Shown piece by piece: positions 22,273-33,774 of a DNA stretch of 64,000 nucleotides; positions within the stretch are counted from its first letter, which is position 1, and the number at the start of each line of letters is the position of its first letter. The DNA comes from Aegilops tauschii subsp. strangulata (Eukaryota; Streptophyta; Magnoliopsida; Poales; Poaceae). Below the pieces are notes generated by a model. The model made no database searches. It had not been told where the DNA came from and was given only the letters and a program-made list of their open reading frames with translations. The stretch is from assembly GCF_002575655.3 (NCBI RefSeq), contig NC_053037.3, positions 567,588,880 through 567,652,879 of the forward strand. The letters are read 5' to 3'. Both the position numbers and the translations under genes were made by a program.

Positions 22273-23007
22273 TGAAAGGATCGATATAGTTGACTAGAGG
22301 GGGGGGTGTGAATAGGCAACTAACAATTTTTAGCTTTTCTTTACCAATTTAAGCTTTGCATCAAAGTAGGTTGTCTAGATATGAAACTAGGTGAGCAACC
22401 TATATGATACGACAACAATAAGCACACAAGCAAGCAAGAGATATAACACAAATAAGCTTGCACAAGTAAAGGCACGAAATAACCAAGAGTGGAGCCGGTG
22501 AAGACGAGGATGTGTTACTGAAGTTCCTTCCCTTTGAGGGGAAGTACGTCTCTGTTGAAGCGGTGTGGAGGCACAATGCTCCCCAAGAAGCCACTAGGGC
22601 CACCGTATTCTCCTCACGCCCTCACACAATGCGAGATGCCGTGATTCCACTATTGGTGCCCTTGGAGGCGGCGACCGAACCTTTACAAACAAGGTTGGGG
22701 TAATCTCCACAACTTAATTGGAGGCTCCCAACGACACCACGAAGCTTCACCGCAATGGACTATGGCTCCGCGGTGACCTCAACCGTCTAGGGTGCTCAAA
22801 CACCCAAGAGTAACAAGATCCGCAAGGGATTAGTGGGGGGAATCAAATTTCTCTTGGTGGAAGTGTAGATCGGGGCCTTCTCAACCAATCCCGAGCAAAT
22901 CAACAAGTTTGATTGGCTAGGGAGAGAGATCGGGCGAAAATGGAGCTTGGAGCAACGATGGAGTTTAGGGTTGGAAGAGGTGGTCAACTAGAGGAAGAAG
23001 ACACCCC

Positions 23008-23014
23008 TTATATA
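23008..23014 (-). promoter_or_regulatory. LTR TATA box (3' LTR)
   Basis: The minus strand reads CACTATATAAGGGG here, identical to the 5' LTR copy at 45285-45291. Confidence 0.55.
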
Positions 23015-23039
23015 GTGGAGAACTAAATCCAACCGTTAT

Positions 23040-23665
23040 CCACCTAACCAGCCCGCGACTTGCGGTACTACCGCTCCAGGCAAGCGGTACTACCGCAAGG
23101 CCTCACGATACTACCGTGACAGACCACGGTACTACCGCAGCCACGACAGAAGCTAGGACAAGCCTGAAGCGCAAAGGCGGAGGGCGGTACTGCCGCTGGC
23201 GCGGTACTACCGCTCCCCCTTGCGGCACTACCGCAAGGCAGGTCTGGACTGGCCTGGGAAGGGCGCGGATGAATAAAAATACATCCGTGCCCAACTTCCG
23301 CGGAAAATCAATCGATGCAAAAATCCGACACAGTACTACCGCATATGGCGTGCGGTACTACCGCGCAGGGAGCGGATGTAAAAAATTACATCCGCCCCTA
23401 CTTCCGCTCATGTAGCTGTGCCAGACCAGGACTCGCGATACTACCGCACGCATGGGGCGGTACTACCGCGTAGGGCGCGGATGTAAAAAAATTACGTCCG
23501 CCCCTACAGCCGCACGAGCAGCTGAGTCTGGTCTGAGGCCACGGTAGTACAGCTCTGTAGGAGCAGTACTACCGCGGGCGCCTACGGTACTACCGCAAGG
23601 GCTTGCGGTACTACCGCAGGGGCCTGCGATACTACCGCTCTGTGGAGCAGTACTACCGCATGCCC
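23040..23665. repeat. Cluster of GCGGTACTACCGC palindromes (3' LTR)
   Basis: About 17 exact or near copies of the 13-base odd palindrome GCGGTA-C-TACCGC in roughly 620 bases, at irregular spacing. The two six-base arms pair around a single central base. In this cluster the central base on the plus strand is nearly always C. Confidence 0.9.
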
Positions 23666-24008
23666 CAGAACAGCAACACTTAGGAATCCTTCTCTTTGCA
23701 TGGAAATGAGGAAAACGGAGGATGCTCCAAGGTGCAAAGGGAAAGGAGGTGCAGAGGAAGAAAACGTGTACGTGATGATTCCACCCGAACCTTTCCGAAG
23801 CGGACCCCCTCTTAATAGTACTGCTTTCTTATGACTCAAATCCACCGAAAAGAAACGTAGAAAAATGCCGTCTTCAATAGTCTTCGAGGGGCACCAAACC
23901 GTCTTGTGCCTAGCGATGAAACGTCTGAGAAACTCAAGGCACACGATTAGTCCGCAAAGGCATTGTCATCAATCACCAAAACACCTTAGGGATAAATATG
24001 CCCTTACA

Positions 24009-24022
24009 ATCTCCTCCTTTTT
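24009..24022 (-). promoter_or_regulatory. Polypurine tract next to the 3' LTR
   Basis: The minus strand reads AAAAAGGAGGAGAT directly against the LTR end. This is the expected primer site for plus-strand DNA synthesis and fixes the element's orientation as minus. Confidence 0.85.
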
Positions 24023-24106
24023 GGTGGATTGATGACAATACAGGATTTGCACAAAGGAATATAATATAGAGCATACGCAAACCCCTCCTATTTAAAATAT
24101 AGACGG

Positions 24107-24426
24107 GCTCCCCCTAGATGTGTGCAATATAGATAGGTGCTTTGGACTGCACGGCACACATACTAGGATCAATACTCCCCCTATATTTTATAGACAAGGC
24201 ATATCTTGCTAACACTAAGCAAGATAGCAAACACGAGCATAACATAAGTAGCACAATATATCATAAGCTCACTAAGATAAGATAGAGGGCATATGTCTTA
24301 CACCATATGAACGATAAGTCTCACAAGCGCAAACCAAACCAAAGCAAACGAGGTCCAACAAAACAAACTTAAACGAAACGACACGATGAAACGACTCACA
24401 AATCCTACACTCTCTCCCCCTTTGGC
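24107..24426 (-). repeat. Additional polypurine-tract-like motifs
   Basis: CTCCCCCT-type tracts (purine-rich on the minus strand) occur at about 24110, 24174 and 24415, and another at about 27168. Multiple polypurine tracts upstream of the 3' LTR are a reported Sirevirus feature. Confidence 0.6.
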
Positions 24427-24474
24427 ATCGAGACGCCAAAAAGGCAGAGAGGACACCTACACACAAGGGGTGGC

Positions 24475-25992
24475 TCAAGCAGAGTAATCACTCCAACGCT
24501 CCTCGTCAGACTCGGCAGTGGGGACGGTCTCCTCGATGTCCTCCTCAGAATTAGTCCACCTGTAGCCTTGCTTTGCCATCCACTCAGCCTCTGGAGTGAT
24601 GATCTCCTTAGAACCGCCAGAGACTTCCTCACCAAAGACCTTCATAATCTTCTTGTCACGGCGGCGACTCTCCTTGGAGGGAACGTGAGTCCTGTACTGT
24701 CCCTTTGCCTGCATGCAGAACAGAGTCTTCATCTTGTCCTTCAGCTTCTTGGCCCACGATGGCTTAGAGGAGCGATGGGCAAACCCAACAGAACGGTCCA
24801 CATCAGCAGCCTCCGCCTCAGCCTCCTCCCCATCAACAGCCCTCTTAGCAGCCGACGCCTCAGCACGAGTGGTAGTGTTGTCCCACTTGGGCTTGACACG
24901 GAGACTGATGGACTCATGACGAATCCAGTCTGGAGCAAGGAACTCATCACCGGAGAACAGCTTCTCCCAAGTCTTGGAGATCAACAGAAACATGTACTGT
25001 CCATAGATGGGTACCTTGCGATTGAACACCGCGAACCTAAGCTCACACCACATGATATGTGAGACATCAAGTGGTTGAGACTAAGACACACGCGCCTCCT
25101 CACACAGGAGCATCATATCCACCAGATAGGCATGCACCTTGTCCTTGTCACCAATGCGAGGAAAGAGAGAGTTGCGGAAGATGCGGTACATGATGTCCAG
25201 AAATGGGTTCAGCACCCACGTCGACTTGCCACTGGGAAGCACCTTCTCAACATAATACTGCTGGAGCCTGTTCTTGCTGGCAGACTCAGGGTTGGCATGA
25301 GGGCGAACACCAACGGGCGTGGTGAGCCCCTCATCAGGAACGTGGAGCAGATCCATGAAATCCTTCCAGGTAGCAGTCAACAGACGTCCATTGGTCATCC
25401 AGGTCATCCTTCGATCCTCCCCATGGTGAAAGTGAACTGAGGCAAAGAACTGGCAAATAATCTCAGGGTCATAGTCCAGGTGAAAGGAGATCACATGTTC
25501 AATGCCAAACTGCTCCACCAAGTCCAGAGCCTCTCCAAAGTAATCACGGTGCTTGTCCTGCCTCATGTGATTCATGTCAATCCACTTGACATCCACGTAG
25601 GTGTTTTGCTTGGCCTTGATCACATCCAGATAAATGAGAGTCTGCTGCTTGGTCCAAAACAAGTCATTGCCTCTGAAGATAGCACGGGCATTCAGATATG
25701 GGTTGATCTGCCTTCGAGGGATAAACTCAGAAAGTGGAATCTCGTCCATGCCCTTTGCGGGTTCCTTGTACTTGTTGGCGAAGGACTTGACATTGCGCTT
25801 GGGGGCACTGGAGCCCTCTGGAGCTTCATCCTGATTGCGCAGACGCTTGGAGCTAGTGTCACGACTGGGATTGGAACGGCAAGCATGAGCACCGGAGCCA
25901 CCACCTAAGACACAAAGCAAAAAGCACACACGGAACGCGAGAAGAATCAATGCAAAGACCTCAGCAAAACAAGCAAAACGAGTAGAAAGCAT
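24475..25992 (-). pseudogene. Extra ORF after pol in the Sirevirus-like element (one nonsense codon)
   Basis: Two minus-strand frames, 25992-25081 and 25053-24475, are in the same phase, separated by one stop codon at 25081-25083. Together they span about 505 codons. The first half has FWTKQQTLIYLDV, FASVHFHHGEDRRMTWM and WKDFMDLLHVPDEG, resembling proteins of unknown function widespread in grass repeats (plant transposon-protein type). The second half is charged, with EEAEAEAADVD and a basic segment. The N-terminal 28 residues are hydrophobic, but a splice-acceptor-like TTTGTGTCTTAG at about 25908 suggests the real start may be a spliced exon. Its place, same strand between RNase H and the polypurine tract, is where Sireviruses carry an envelope-like ORF. 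Function unknown; I see no clear transmembrane envelope layout. Confidence 0.7.
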
Positions 25993-26027
25993 ACGTGGTA
26001 ATTGCTAAGAAGAAGATTGGACAACAA

Positions 26028-26835
26028 CGGTAGTACTGCCAGGTTGCGCGGTACTAAAATTTTAGTACCGCTCCTAGTCGCGGTAGTACTGCGTGAAGGC
26101 ACGGTAGTACCAGGGCTCGGAGTGGTAGTAGGACTTTAGTACCGCGGCTGGTGTGGTAGTACCACACCCGAGGGGCGGTAGTACCGTACGAGCGGTAGTA
26201 CCGCATCAGAGACGCGGTAGTACCGCACGGCATCAGATCCGAACCATTTGAATATGAGAACAACCGTGAAAACTAGGCGGCACTACGGTTGATCAAATCT
26301 ACCATGGGACAACATAACAAGTATAGTTTCTATGCAACACTACTCTCCTACAACCTACTCTTGCATAGATTTGACCTAAAATCTCAAGAACGCATGCATC
26401 TCCCCAAAAACCTAGAGGCAAAAAGAACAAACAACAGAGAGAGGGATTTGGGGAGAAACCTTGTTCCATGGCAAGAGGAAGTGGTGGGGAACGATCCCAC
26501 CGGTCGGAATCCGAGGAGAGCGGTCGGAGGCGGAGATCTGGCGAGGGTCTCCGGCGCCGTTCTTGAGCAGGAGAGAGAGAGGCGGCGGGGAGAGAGACAG
26601 ACGAATGGGTATGGGGGAGTTGGAACCCCCCCTGCCCGGGTCTTAACCCCCATGCACACTCGTCAGCGCGGTAGTACCGTGCCTCATCGCGGTAGTACCG
26701 CTCGGGCGGAAGAGCCGCACCGAAGCGGTAGTACCGCTCCCCCAGGCGGCAGTAAAAAATTACTGCCGCGCTGGGTGCGGTAGTACCGTGCGCTCCATAC
26801 GCGGTAGTACCGTGGTAGACCGCGGTAGTACCGTG
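26028..26835. repeat. Internal clusters of GCGGTAGTACCGC palindromes
   Basis: Two groups (26028-26235 and 26667-26835) hold about 16 copies of the same palindrome as the LTRs but with central G on the plus strand, that is, the opposite orientation. Longer hairpins are built in, such as GGCAGTAAAAAATTACTGCC at about 26747-26766 and GGTACTAAAATTTTAGTACC at about 26050-26069. Between the groups (26236-26660) is non-coding internal sequence. Confidence 0.88.
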
Positions 26836-27233
26836 AGCTCAAGAAGATGCACGTTTCAAACACAAGAGAAGTGGTCTTCGCAAGGAAACTTCAAGCGAAT
26901 GAGACACCACAAGAACACGCTCAGCACGAAGAAAGAAAGGCAAGAGACAACAAGGACCAACCACGAGACACAACCTCTCCAAGGAGAGGGCGGTGGATGG
27001 AGCCACCTTTGTTTGAGTCAATTGGTATGGCACCGCGAAGAATTATCCTTGGGCCCATGACCAAAACTCGTCTTTGAAGCACAAGTACCATCAACAACGA
27101 CTAATGTGAAAGCGTTGATCAATTTATGCATAATGGGGGGAGGGAGAGTTCATTGAGAGAACAACACTCCCCCTATGTCCATGCTTACATCTAAACAAGA
27201 CAACAAGTTGAGTATGGTGGGGTGTGCAAGGGT

Positions 27234-27820
27234 TCAAGCAACATTGCTCGAATCAATGATATTTAGCTCATGCCTTAACTCACGAAATCTTGCTTCATCC
27301 AATGGCTTCGTCAAAATATCCGCAAGGTTATCATGAGTGTTGACATAGTTGAGCTCGATCTCCCCTCGCCTGATGTGATCCCGGATGAAGTGATACCGAA
27401 TCTCAATATGCTTCGTCTTGAAGTGTTGCACCGGGTTGAGAGAAATCTTGATGGCACTTTCATTGTCACACAGAAGAGGCACTTTGTCACAAATGACACC
27501 GTAATCCTTTAAGGTTTGCCTCATCCATAGGAGTTGTGCACAACAACTACCGGTCGCCACATACTCCGCTTCGGTGGACGAGAGAGACACACAACTTTGC
27601 TTCTTAGAAGACCAACTTACCAAAGAGCAACCAAGGAATTGGCACCCTCCGGAAGTGGACTTCCTATCCACTTTGTCTCCCGCCCAATCGGAGTCCGAAT
27701 ACCCTACAAGCTTGAAGTTGGCTCCTCTTGGGTACCATAAGCCAAAGTTTGGGGTATGAGCCAAATATCGAAAGATTCACTTGACCGCCACAAAGTGGCT
27801 TTCCTTAGGTGCGGATTGAA
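27234..27820 (-). pseudogene. RT end and RNase H of the Sirevirus-like element
   Basis: A minus-strand frame of 176 residues at 27764-27234 shows RNase H motifs: GYSDSDWAGD, STSGGCQF, SSTEAEYVA, CDNESAI and HIEIRYHFIR, then DILTKPL at the end of pol. It is the downstream continuation of the pol frame cut at 39173 by the Angela insertion. A stop codon at 27777-27779 further breaks it. The natural end is the stop at 27234. Confidence 0.9.
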
Positions 27821-29559
27821 TGAAGGAAATATGCCCTAGAGGCAATAATAAAGTTATTATTTATTTCCTTATTTCATGATAAATGTTTATTATTCATGCT
27901 AGAATTGTATTAACCGGAAACATGATACATGTGTGAATACATAGACAAACAGAGTGTCACTAGTATGCCTCTACTTGACTAGCTCGTTGATCAAAGATGG
28001 TTATGTTTCCTAGCCATAGACATGAGTTGTCATTTGATTAACGGGATCACATCATTAGGAGAATGATGTGATTGACTTGACCCATTCCGTTAGCTTAGCA
28101 CTCGATCGTATAGTATGTTGCTATTGCTTTCTTCATGACTTATACATGTTCTTATGACTATGAGATTATGCAACTCCCGTTTACCGGAGGAACACTTTGT
28201 GTGCTACCAAACGTCACAACATAACTGGGTGATTATAAAGGTGCTCTACAGGTGTCTCCGAAGGTACTTGTTGGGTTGGCGTATTTCGAGATTAGGATTT
28301 GTCACTCCGATTGTAGGAGAGGTATCTCTGGGCCCACTCGGTAATGCACATCACTTAAGCCTTGCAAGCATTGCAACTAATGAGTTAGTTGCGGGATGAT
28401 GTATTACGGAATGAGTAAAGAGACTTGTCGGTAACGAGATTGAACTAGGTATTGAGATACCGACGATCGAATCTCGGGCAAGTAACATACCGATGACAAA
28501 GGGAACAAAGTATGTTGTTATGCGGTCTGACCTATAAAGATCTTCGTAGAATATGCGGGAGCCAATATGAGCATCCAGGTTCCGCTATTGGTTATTGACC
28601 GGAGACGTGTCTCGGTCATGTCTACATAGTTCTCGAACCCGTAGGGTCCGCACGCTTAACGTTTCGATGACAGTTATATTATGAGTTTATATGTTTTGAT
28701 GTACCGAAGGTTGTTCGGAGTCTCGGATGTGATCACGGACATGACGAGGAGTCTCGGAATGGTCGAGACATGAAGATTGATATATTGGAAGCCTATATTT
28801 GGATATCGGAAGTGTTCCGGGTGAAATCGGGATTTTACCGGAGTACCGGAGGGGTTACCGGAACCCCCCGGGGGTTAATGGGCCATAGTGGGCCTTAGTG
28901 GAGAAGAGGAGAGGCGGCCAGGGCAGGGCCGCGCGCCCCTCCCCCTAGTCCGAATAGGACAAGGAGAGGGGGGCGGCGCCCCCCCTTTTCCTTCTTCTCC
29001 TCCACCTCTTTCCCCCTCTTCTCCTAATCCAACAAGGAAAAGGGAGGGAGTCCTACTCCCGGTGGGAGTAGGACTCCTCCTCGCGCGCCCCCTCCTGGCC
29101 AGCCGCACCTCCCCCTTGCTCCTTTATATACGGGGGCAGGGGGGCACCCTAGAGACACAACAATTGATCGTTTGATCTTTTACCCATGTGCGGTGCCCCC
29201 CTCCACCATAGTCCACCTCGATAATACTGTAGCGGTGCTTAGGCGAAGCCCTGCGTCGGTAGAACATCATCATCGTCACCACGCCGTCGTGCTGACGAAA
29301 CTCTCCCTCAACACTCGGCTGGATCGGAGTTCGAGGGACGTCATCAGGCTGAACGTGTGCTGAACTCGGAGGTGCCGTGCGTTCGGTACTTGATCGGTCG
29401 GATCGTGAAGACGTACGACTACATCAACCGCATTGTGCTAACGCTTCCGCTTTCGGTCTACGAGGGTACGTGGACAACACTCTCCCCTCTCGTTGCTATG
29501 CATCACCATGATCTTGCATGTGTGTAGGAATTTTTTTGAAATTACTACGTTCCCCAACA
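27821..29559 (+). repeat. 5' LTR of the nested Angela element
   Basis: Starts TGAAGGAAATATGCCC and ends GTTCCCCAACA. GC-rich open frames at 28875-29175 are LTR leader sequence, not genes. Confidence 0.96.
29123..29130 (+). promoter_or_regulatory. TATA box in the Angela 5' LTR
   Basis: TTTATATA after the C-rich stretch, conserved in all three Angela LTRs of the window. It would drive the retrotransposon transcript. Confidence 0.6.
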
Positions 29560-29576
29560 TTGGCATCCGAGCCTGG
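29560..29576 (+). promoter_or_regulatory. Primer binding site of the nested Angela element
   Basis: TTGGCATCCGAGCCTGG directly after the LTR. It resembles the initiator-tRNA-Met complement TTGGTATCAGAGCC with substitutions. Confidence 0.7.
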
Positions 29577-30766
29577 TTTTATGCGTAGATGTCATATGCA
29601 CGAGTAGAACACAAGTGAGTTGTGGGCGATATAAGTCATACTGCTTACCGGCAAGTCATACTTTGGTTCGGTGGTATTGTTGGATGAAGCGGACCGGACC
29701 GACATTACGCGTAGGCTTACGTGAGACTGGTTCTACCGACGTGCTTTGCACATAGGTGGCTGGCGGGTGTCAGTTTCTCCAACTTTAGTTGAACCGAGTG
29801 TGGCTACGCCCGGTCCTTGCGAAGGTTAAAACAGCACCAACTTGACAAACAATCGTTGTGGTTTTGATGCGTAGGTAAGAACGGTTCTTGCTAAGCCCGT
29901 AGCAGCCACGTAAAATTTGCAACAACAAAGTAGAGGACGTCTAACTTGATTTTGCAGGGCATGTTGTGATGTGATATGGTCAAGACATGATACTAAATTT
30001 TATTGTATGAGATGATCATGTTTTGTAACCGAGTTATCGGCAACTGGCAGGAGCCATATGGTTGTCGCTTTATTGTATGCAATGCAATCGCCCTGTAATG
30101 CTTTACTTTATCACTAAGCGGTAGCGATAGTCGTAGAAGCATAAGATTGGCGAGACGACAACGATGCTACGATGGAGATCAAGGTGTCGCGCCGGTGACG
30201 ATGGTGATCATGACGGTGCTTCGGAGATGGAGATCACAAGCACAAGATGATGGTGGCCATATCATATCACTTATATTGATTGCATGTGATATTTATCTTT
30301 TATGCATCTTATCTTGCTTTGATTGACGGTAGCATTTTAAGATGATCTCTCACTAAATTTCAAGATAAAAGTGTTCTCCCTGAGTATGCACCGTTGCCAA
30401 AGTTCGTCGTGCCCAGACACCACGTGATGATCGGGTGTGATAAGCTCTACGTCCATCTACAACGGGTGCAAGCCAGTTTTGCACACGCAGAATACTCAGG
30501 TTAAACTTGACGAGCCTAGCATATGCAGATATGGCCTCGGAACACTGAGACCGAAAGGTCGAGCGTGAATCATATAGTAGATATGATCAACATAGTGATG
30601 TTCACCATTGAAAGCTACTCCATTTCACGTGATGATCGGCTATGGTTTAGTTGATTTGGATCACGTGATCACTTAGAAGATTAGAGGGATGTCTATCTAA
30701 GTGCGAGTTCTTAAGTAATATGATTACTTGAACTTAAATTTATCATGAACTTAGTCCTGGTAGTAT
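29577..30766 (+). other. Untranslated leader and start of the gag region, Angela
   Basis: Internal sequence typical of this family before gag, without a long open frame. The last three bases, TAT, are the left target duplication of the CACTA element; the sequence continues at 34342. Confidence 0.75.
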
Positions 30767-30779
30767 CACTACTGGAATC

Positions 30780-31025
30780 AGGGATTTTGCCGTCTGCCAG
30801 TTCTTTGCTGTCTGCTTGCGGACGGCAAAGAAGGTCTTTGCCATCAGCTACCAAACAACAGACGGCAAAGAACAGGCAGATGACAAAGAAGGTCTTTGCC
30901 ATCTGTCATTTCTTTGCCGTCTGCTGGCAGATGGCAAAGAATCTTTGCCATCTGCCAGCGGACGGCAAAGAGGTGCCAGCAGACGGCAAAGATTCTTTGC
31001 CATCTGCTGGCGGACGGCAAAGAGG
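30780..31025. repeat. CACTA left subterminal repeats
   Basis: Dense direct and inverted copies of TTTGCCGTCTGC or TTTGCCATCTGC and their complements (GCAGACGGCAAAG), at 15-30-base spacing. Confidence 0.9.
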
Positions 31026-31029
31026 GTGG

Positions 31030-31580
31030 CTATCTTTTTTCGGGTAAAAAGAAAACCGTTGCCCCCACCTCCTCTATCTCTATCCCCTCTCTCTCCGCCC
31101 CTGCCCCACAGCCGAGCGCCGCCTGACCCCGCCTCCCTCGACCCCGTGCCGCTGCGCCACCTTGCCTCCGCCCGCCGGTGCGCGCCGCCACCTCACCAGA
31201 ACCTAGGAGCCCCGCCGCCTCGCGCCGCGTTGTGCGCCGCCACCTCCCCACAAGCTCGCGGCCCCGCCGCGGAAGCCTCGTCGCCCGTCGCCCCAACCTC
31301 GAGATCCGCTGCCGCCATGGGAGCCGAGCACCGAGCTCCTCTGCGCCCCGCCCGCGTCCCCGCGTCGCCGCCGCCGCCCCACGCTGCCTCGCGCCCGGAT
31401 CCGGCCTCGGGAGGTCCGGCCACTCCGGATCCGGCCTCCCCCTCGCCGCACGGGCCTCCTCCTCGCCGGAGTGACGCCCCTCGCCGGAGCAGCGCCGGCC
31501 AAGCCCATCGGCCACCAGGGTCATGCTGCAGCCCATACACGAGATCTCCGGCGCCGTGCAGCTACCAGGGCCGAGCATAG
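31030..31580. other. GC-rich block inside the CACTA element
   Basis: About 550 bases of very GC-rich, CpG-rich sequence after a CT-rich stretch (CTCTATCTCTATCCCCTCTCTCTCC). Overlapping proline/arginine frames are open on both strands. It resembles a captured promoter or first-exon region, but no protein is recognisable. The following 31581-33230 is AT-rich, intron-like sequence without a gene. Confidence 0.5.
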
Positions 31581-33230
31581 AGAGAGAGACGCCCCCACCC
31601 CACCCCCGAGCCCTTCAACTTGCCTCCCGCCTTGACGGCTGCAGGCCCGCACGTACGCCCATGGTACCAACCCTCTACTCCTCTCCCTATGCACTCCTCT
31701 CATATGCATCTACCTCTGATCCATGTATGTCGTGGCGACGGCAGTGAGGAATCCATGTCGCGGCGGCCATGGCTGGGCCAGTTCTGCCTACATGCGCATG
31801 TGCTGTGTGTGCTTGTGTATCCTTGCTTTGTATATTTTTTACTGTTCTTTCAATGTTCAGTTATTTCATCTTTAGAATTTGGAGAAACACCAAATATTTA
31901 TGTAGCTAAATTTCATCCTTTTGCCATTGCCAAGTAGATACCAGTGCTAATGGAAGAACAACCACAAATATTTGCAGTTGGTAAACAAAATGTTCTACTT
32001 TCTTTGCATGAGGCAAAGCATGCAGCTGCACGCAACTAGCAGCAACATCTCCTTAATATTTTTGTTATTTCTGTATAGTTCTCTCCAGACTATTGATTTA
32101 ATTTCTACTACGCAAAGAGCAATTCTTTTTTTAGACATGGCATATGCAGTTCGCATAATGATTCTTATGTGCTTGGCTCATATGCAGCATGATCATTCAG
32201 TACAGAAATGTGAATGTTCTTTATTAGGCTTTAGTTGCATTTTTGTGCTCATTAGCAGTTGTGACTGACAATGGTGAATGTGATAATTTATCTTCCCTTG
32301 AGTGGTGGGTAAGAGTGGTATTATTTTCTTAACCATTCACCAATAAAAAATATATATAACGTTGCCCCTGAAACCAAGTTGCTACTATCCAAGTTTAATA
32401 CGGATGTATCACCTTGTTTACGTCTGTTCCTATTGATAAACTGCATGTAAGTTATTTCAGTAACCTACTTTCTCACATCAGAAATAGATTCAGACAAGCT
32501 GTTAATTTGTAAACTTCTTTACTTTGTTGCATATAAAAGGTCCATCATTTGTTTTGGAGGGTGGTAATTTTCTACACCTAAGTCCACATCATCTATTTTT
32601 ATCTCATGCGGAAACACTGCACCTTTTGTGCCCTCTCTCGAACATAATTGACTGAAGCTTTGGTATAGCGTTTTACTTACAGTATTTCTACTTTCCTTGT
32701 TTGCTTACAAGCTGTTTTTTCTTTTTGACTCTGATGAATCCCCCAGGCCATTTTTAAGAACCCGTTCAGGAGGGGTGACAACCTCCTTATAAGTCCTCGC
32801 TACTTTTTATCTTCCATGCTTCTTTCAAACTTTTTATGCACCAAAGATGCTGGATGCCATAAAGTAGGAAAAGTAAGATGCAGATGGGTCTTTGAAAAAA
32901 AATCATAGGAAAACATTGTTTCTGGGCACCGCTAAATTTTAAAAAATAAAAAACTGAATTTTGTGGCTTAACTTTAAAAATGAAAACTGAATTTTGTGGC
33001 TGTTTGATGTGCTTGGACATATGTGTGATCTGGTGGACAAAATAACCAGGTGTTTGCGCCCTGTTGTGTAAACACCCTAAAATTCCACTAGTTGACCTAC
33101 TTGGCTAACACAAATCTTAAATACTTGAACTGAGAAAAAAAGCTTCAGCTAAATCAGAGGCCAAGTTTCTACTGTATTTGGCGCAAAGTCGTTGGTTTGT
33201 TGATCTTTTCCTATTTATTACTCCTTGTAG

Positions 33231-33588
33231 GTTATGTGCGACTGCTACACACCACAAGGTGTTCCAATCCCCACCAACAAGAGGCACAATGCTGCCAAGA
33301 TCTTCAACACCTCGAAGGTTGCAGCTGAGGAGAGATGGTACGAATACCTCCGTCGATATTTCAAGTTTTTTGTTGTTGCAGTGTTTCATATAAAAGTTGT
33401 AGTAGCGCTCTTGTGTCTTAACACACATACACACGTGAGAACATAATAAGTTGTACAATATAGATTAGCACTGATTAGGCCTATCTCTGAACCCAAACAG
33501 GTATGGAATTGAGCAAGAGTACACTCTCCTCCAGAAGGATGTGAACTGGCCCCTTGGCTGGCCCGTTGGTGGCTACCCTGGTCCTCAG
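33231..33588 (+). pseudogene. Captured glutamine synthetase exons (GS1-type fragment)
   Basis: Two exons of a plant glutamine synthetase, the ATP-dependent ammonium-assimilating enzyme. The first, 33231-33337, encodes [16 protein letters not shown] and [15 protein letters not shown]; the second, 33501-33588, encodes [16 protein letters not shown] and [13 protein letters not shown]. The intron 33338-33500 has GT and AG ends, and joining keeps the frame through a split Trp codon. An acceptor TTGTAG precedes exon one; exon two is followed by GC rather than GT. One change is visible: Arg where the family has Pro, before the Trp-Tyr. Only about 65 of roughly 355 residues are present, so it has no enzyme activity. 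Retained introns show capture of genomic DNA, not a cDNA. Confidence 0.92.
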
Positions 33589-33726
33589 GCAAGAAAACTC
33601 TCAGCATGCTCTCCAGCTTTCCGTGTGTTAAACTTACATAAAAACTGAACATTGCATTTCACCAAGTGAAATGCTACATTTCTACTCCTAACCCATTCTC
33701 TCTTTCTTAGTGTTTTTGTTATGCAG

Positions 33727-33774
33727 GTTGGAAGAAAAGAAGAAGATCCAGAGAAGATCTTAGTAATAAGATAG
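33727..33774 (+). other. Possible terminal exon fused to the captured exons
   Basis: After an acceptor-like TTTTTGTTATGCAG the sequence stays in frame with the second glutamine synthetase exon if spliced (VGRKEEDPEKIL...) and ends in a stop within about 16 codons. It does not encode the next part of glutamine synthetase, so it could be a CACTA-derived 3' exon of a chimeric transcript. Confidence 0.35.

Larger units (their letters stand above)
22273..24008 (-). repeat. 3' LTR of the Sirevirus-like element
   Basis: On the plus strand it starts TGAAAGGATCGATATAG and ends GGGATAAATATGCCCTTACA. It is highly similar to the partner at 44553-46284, with scattered substitutions and few indels; I judge a few percent divergence by eye. 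It contains a TATA-like element and the palindrome cluster. Confidence 0.95.

Noticed and set aside
23040..23665. CRISPR-like array
   Set aside because: The short palindromes have irregular spacing and decayed copies, sit inside plant LTRs, and the genome is eukaryotic.
24568..25908. Plus-strand frames of 142-164 codons
   Set aside because: Antisense shadows of the extra ORF of the Sirevirus-like element.
25081..25992. Independent host gene in the retrotransposon interior
   Set aside because: It lies between RNase H and the polypurine tract on the element's sense strand, so it is the element's own extra ORF.
30816..31580. 254-codon proline-rich frame in the CACTA element
   Set aside because: It reads through subterminal repeats into a low-complexity GC-rich block. 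No recognisable domain and overlapping frames on the other strand.
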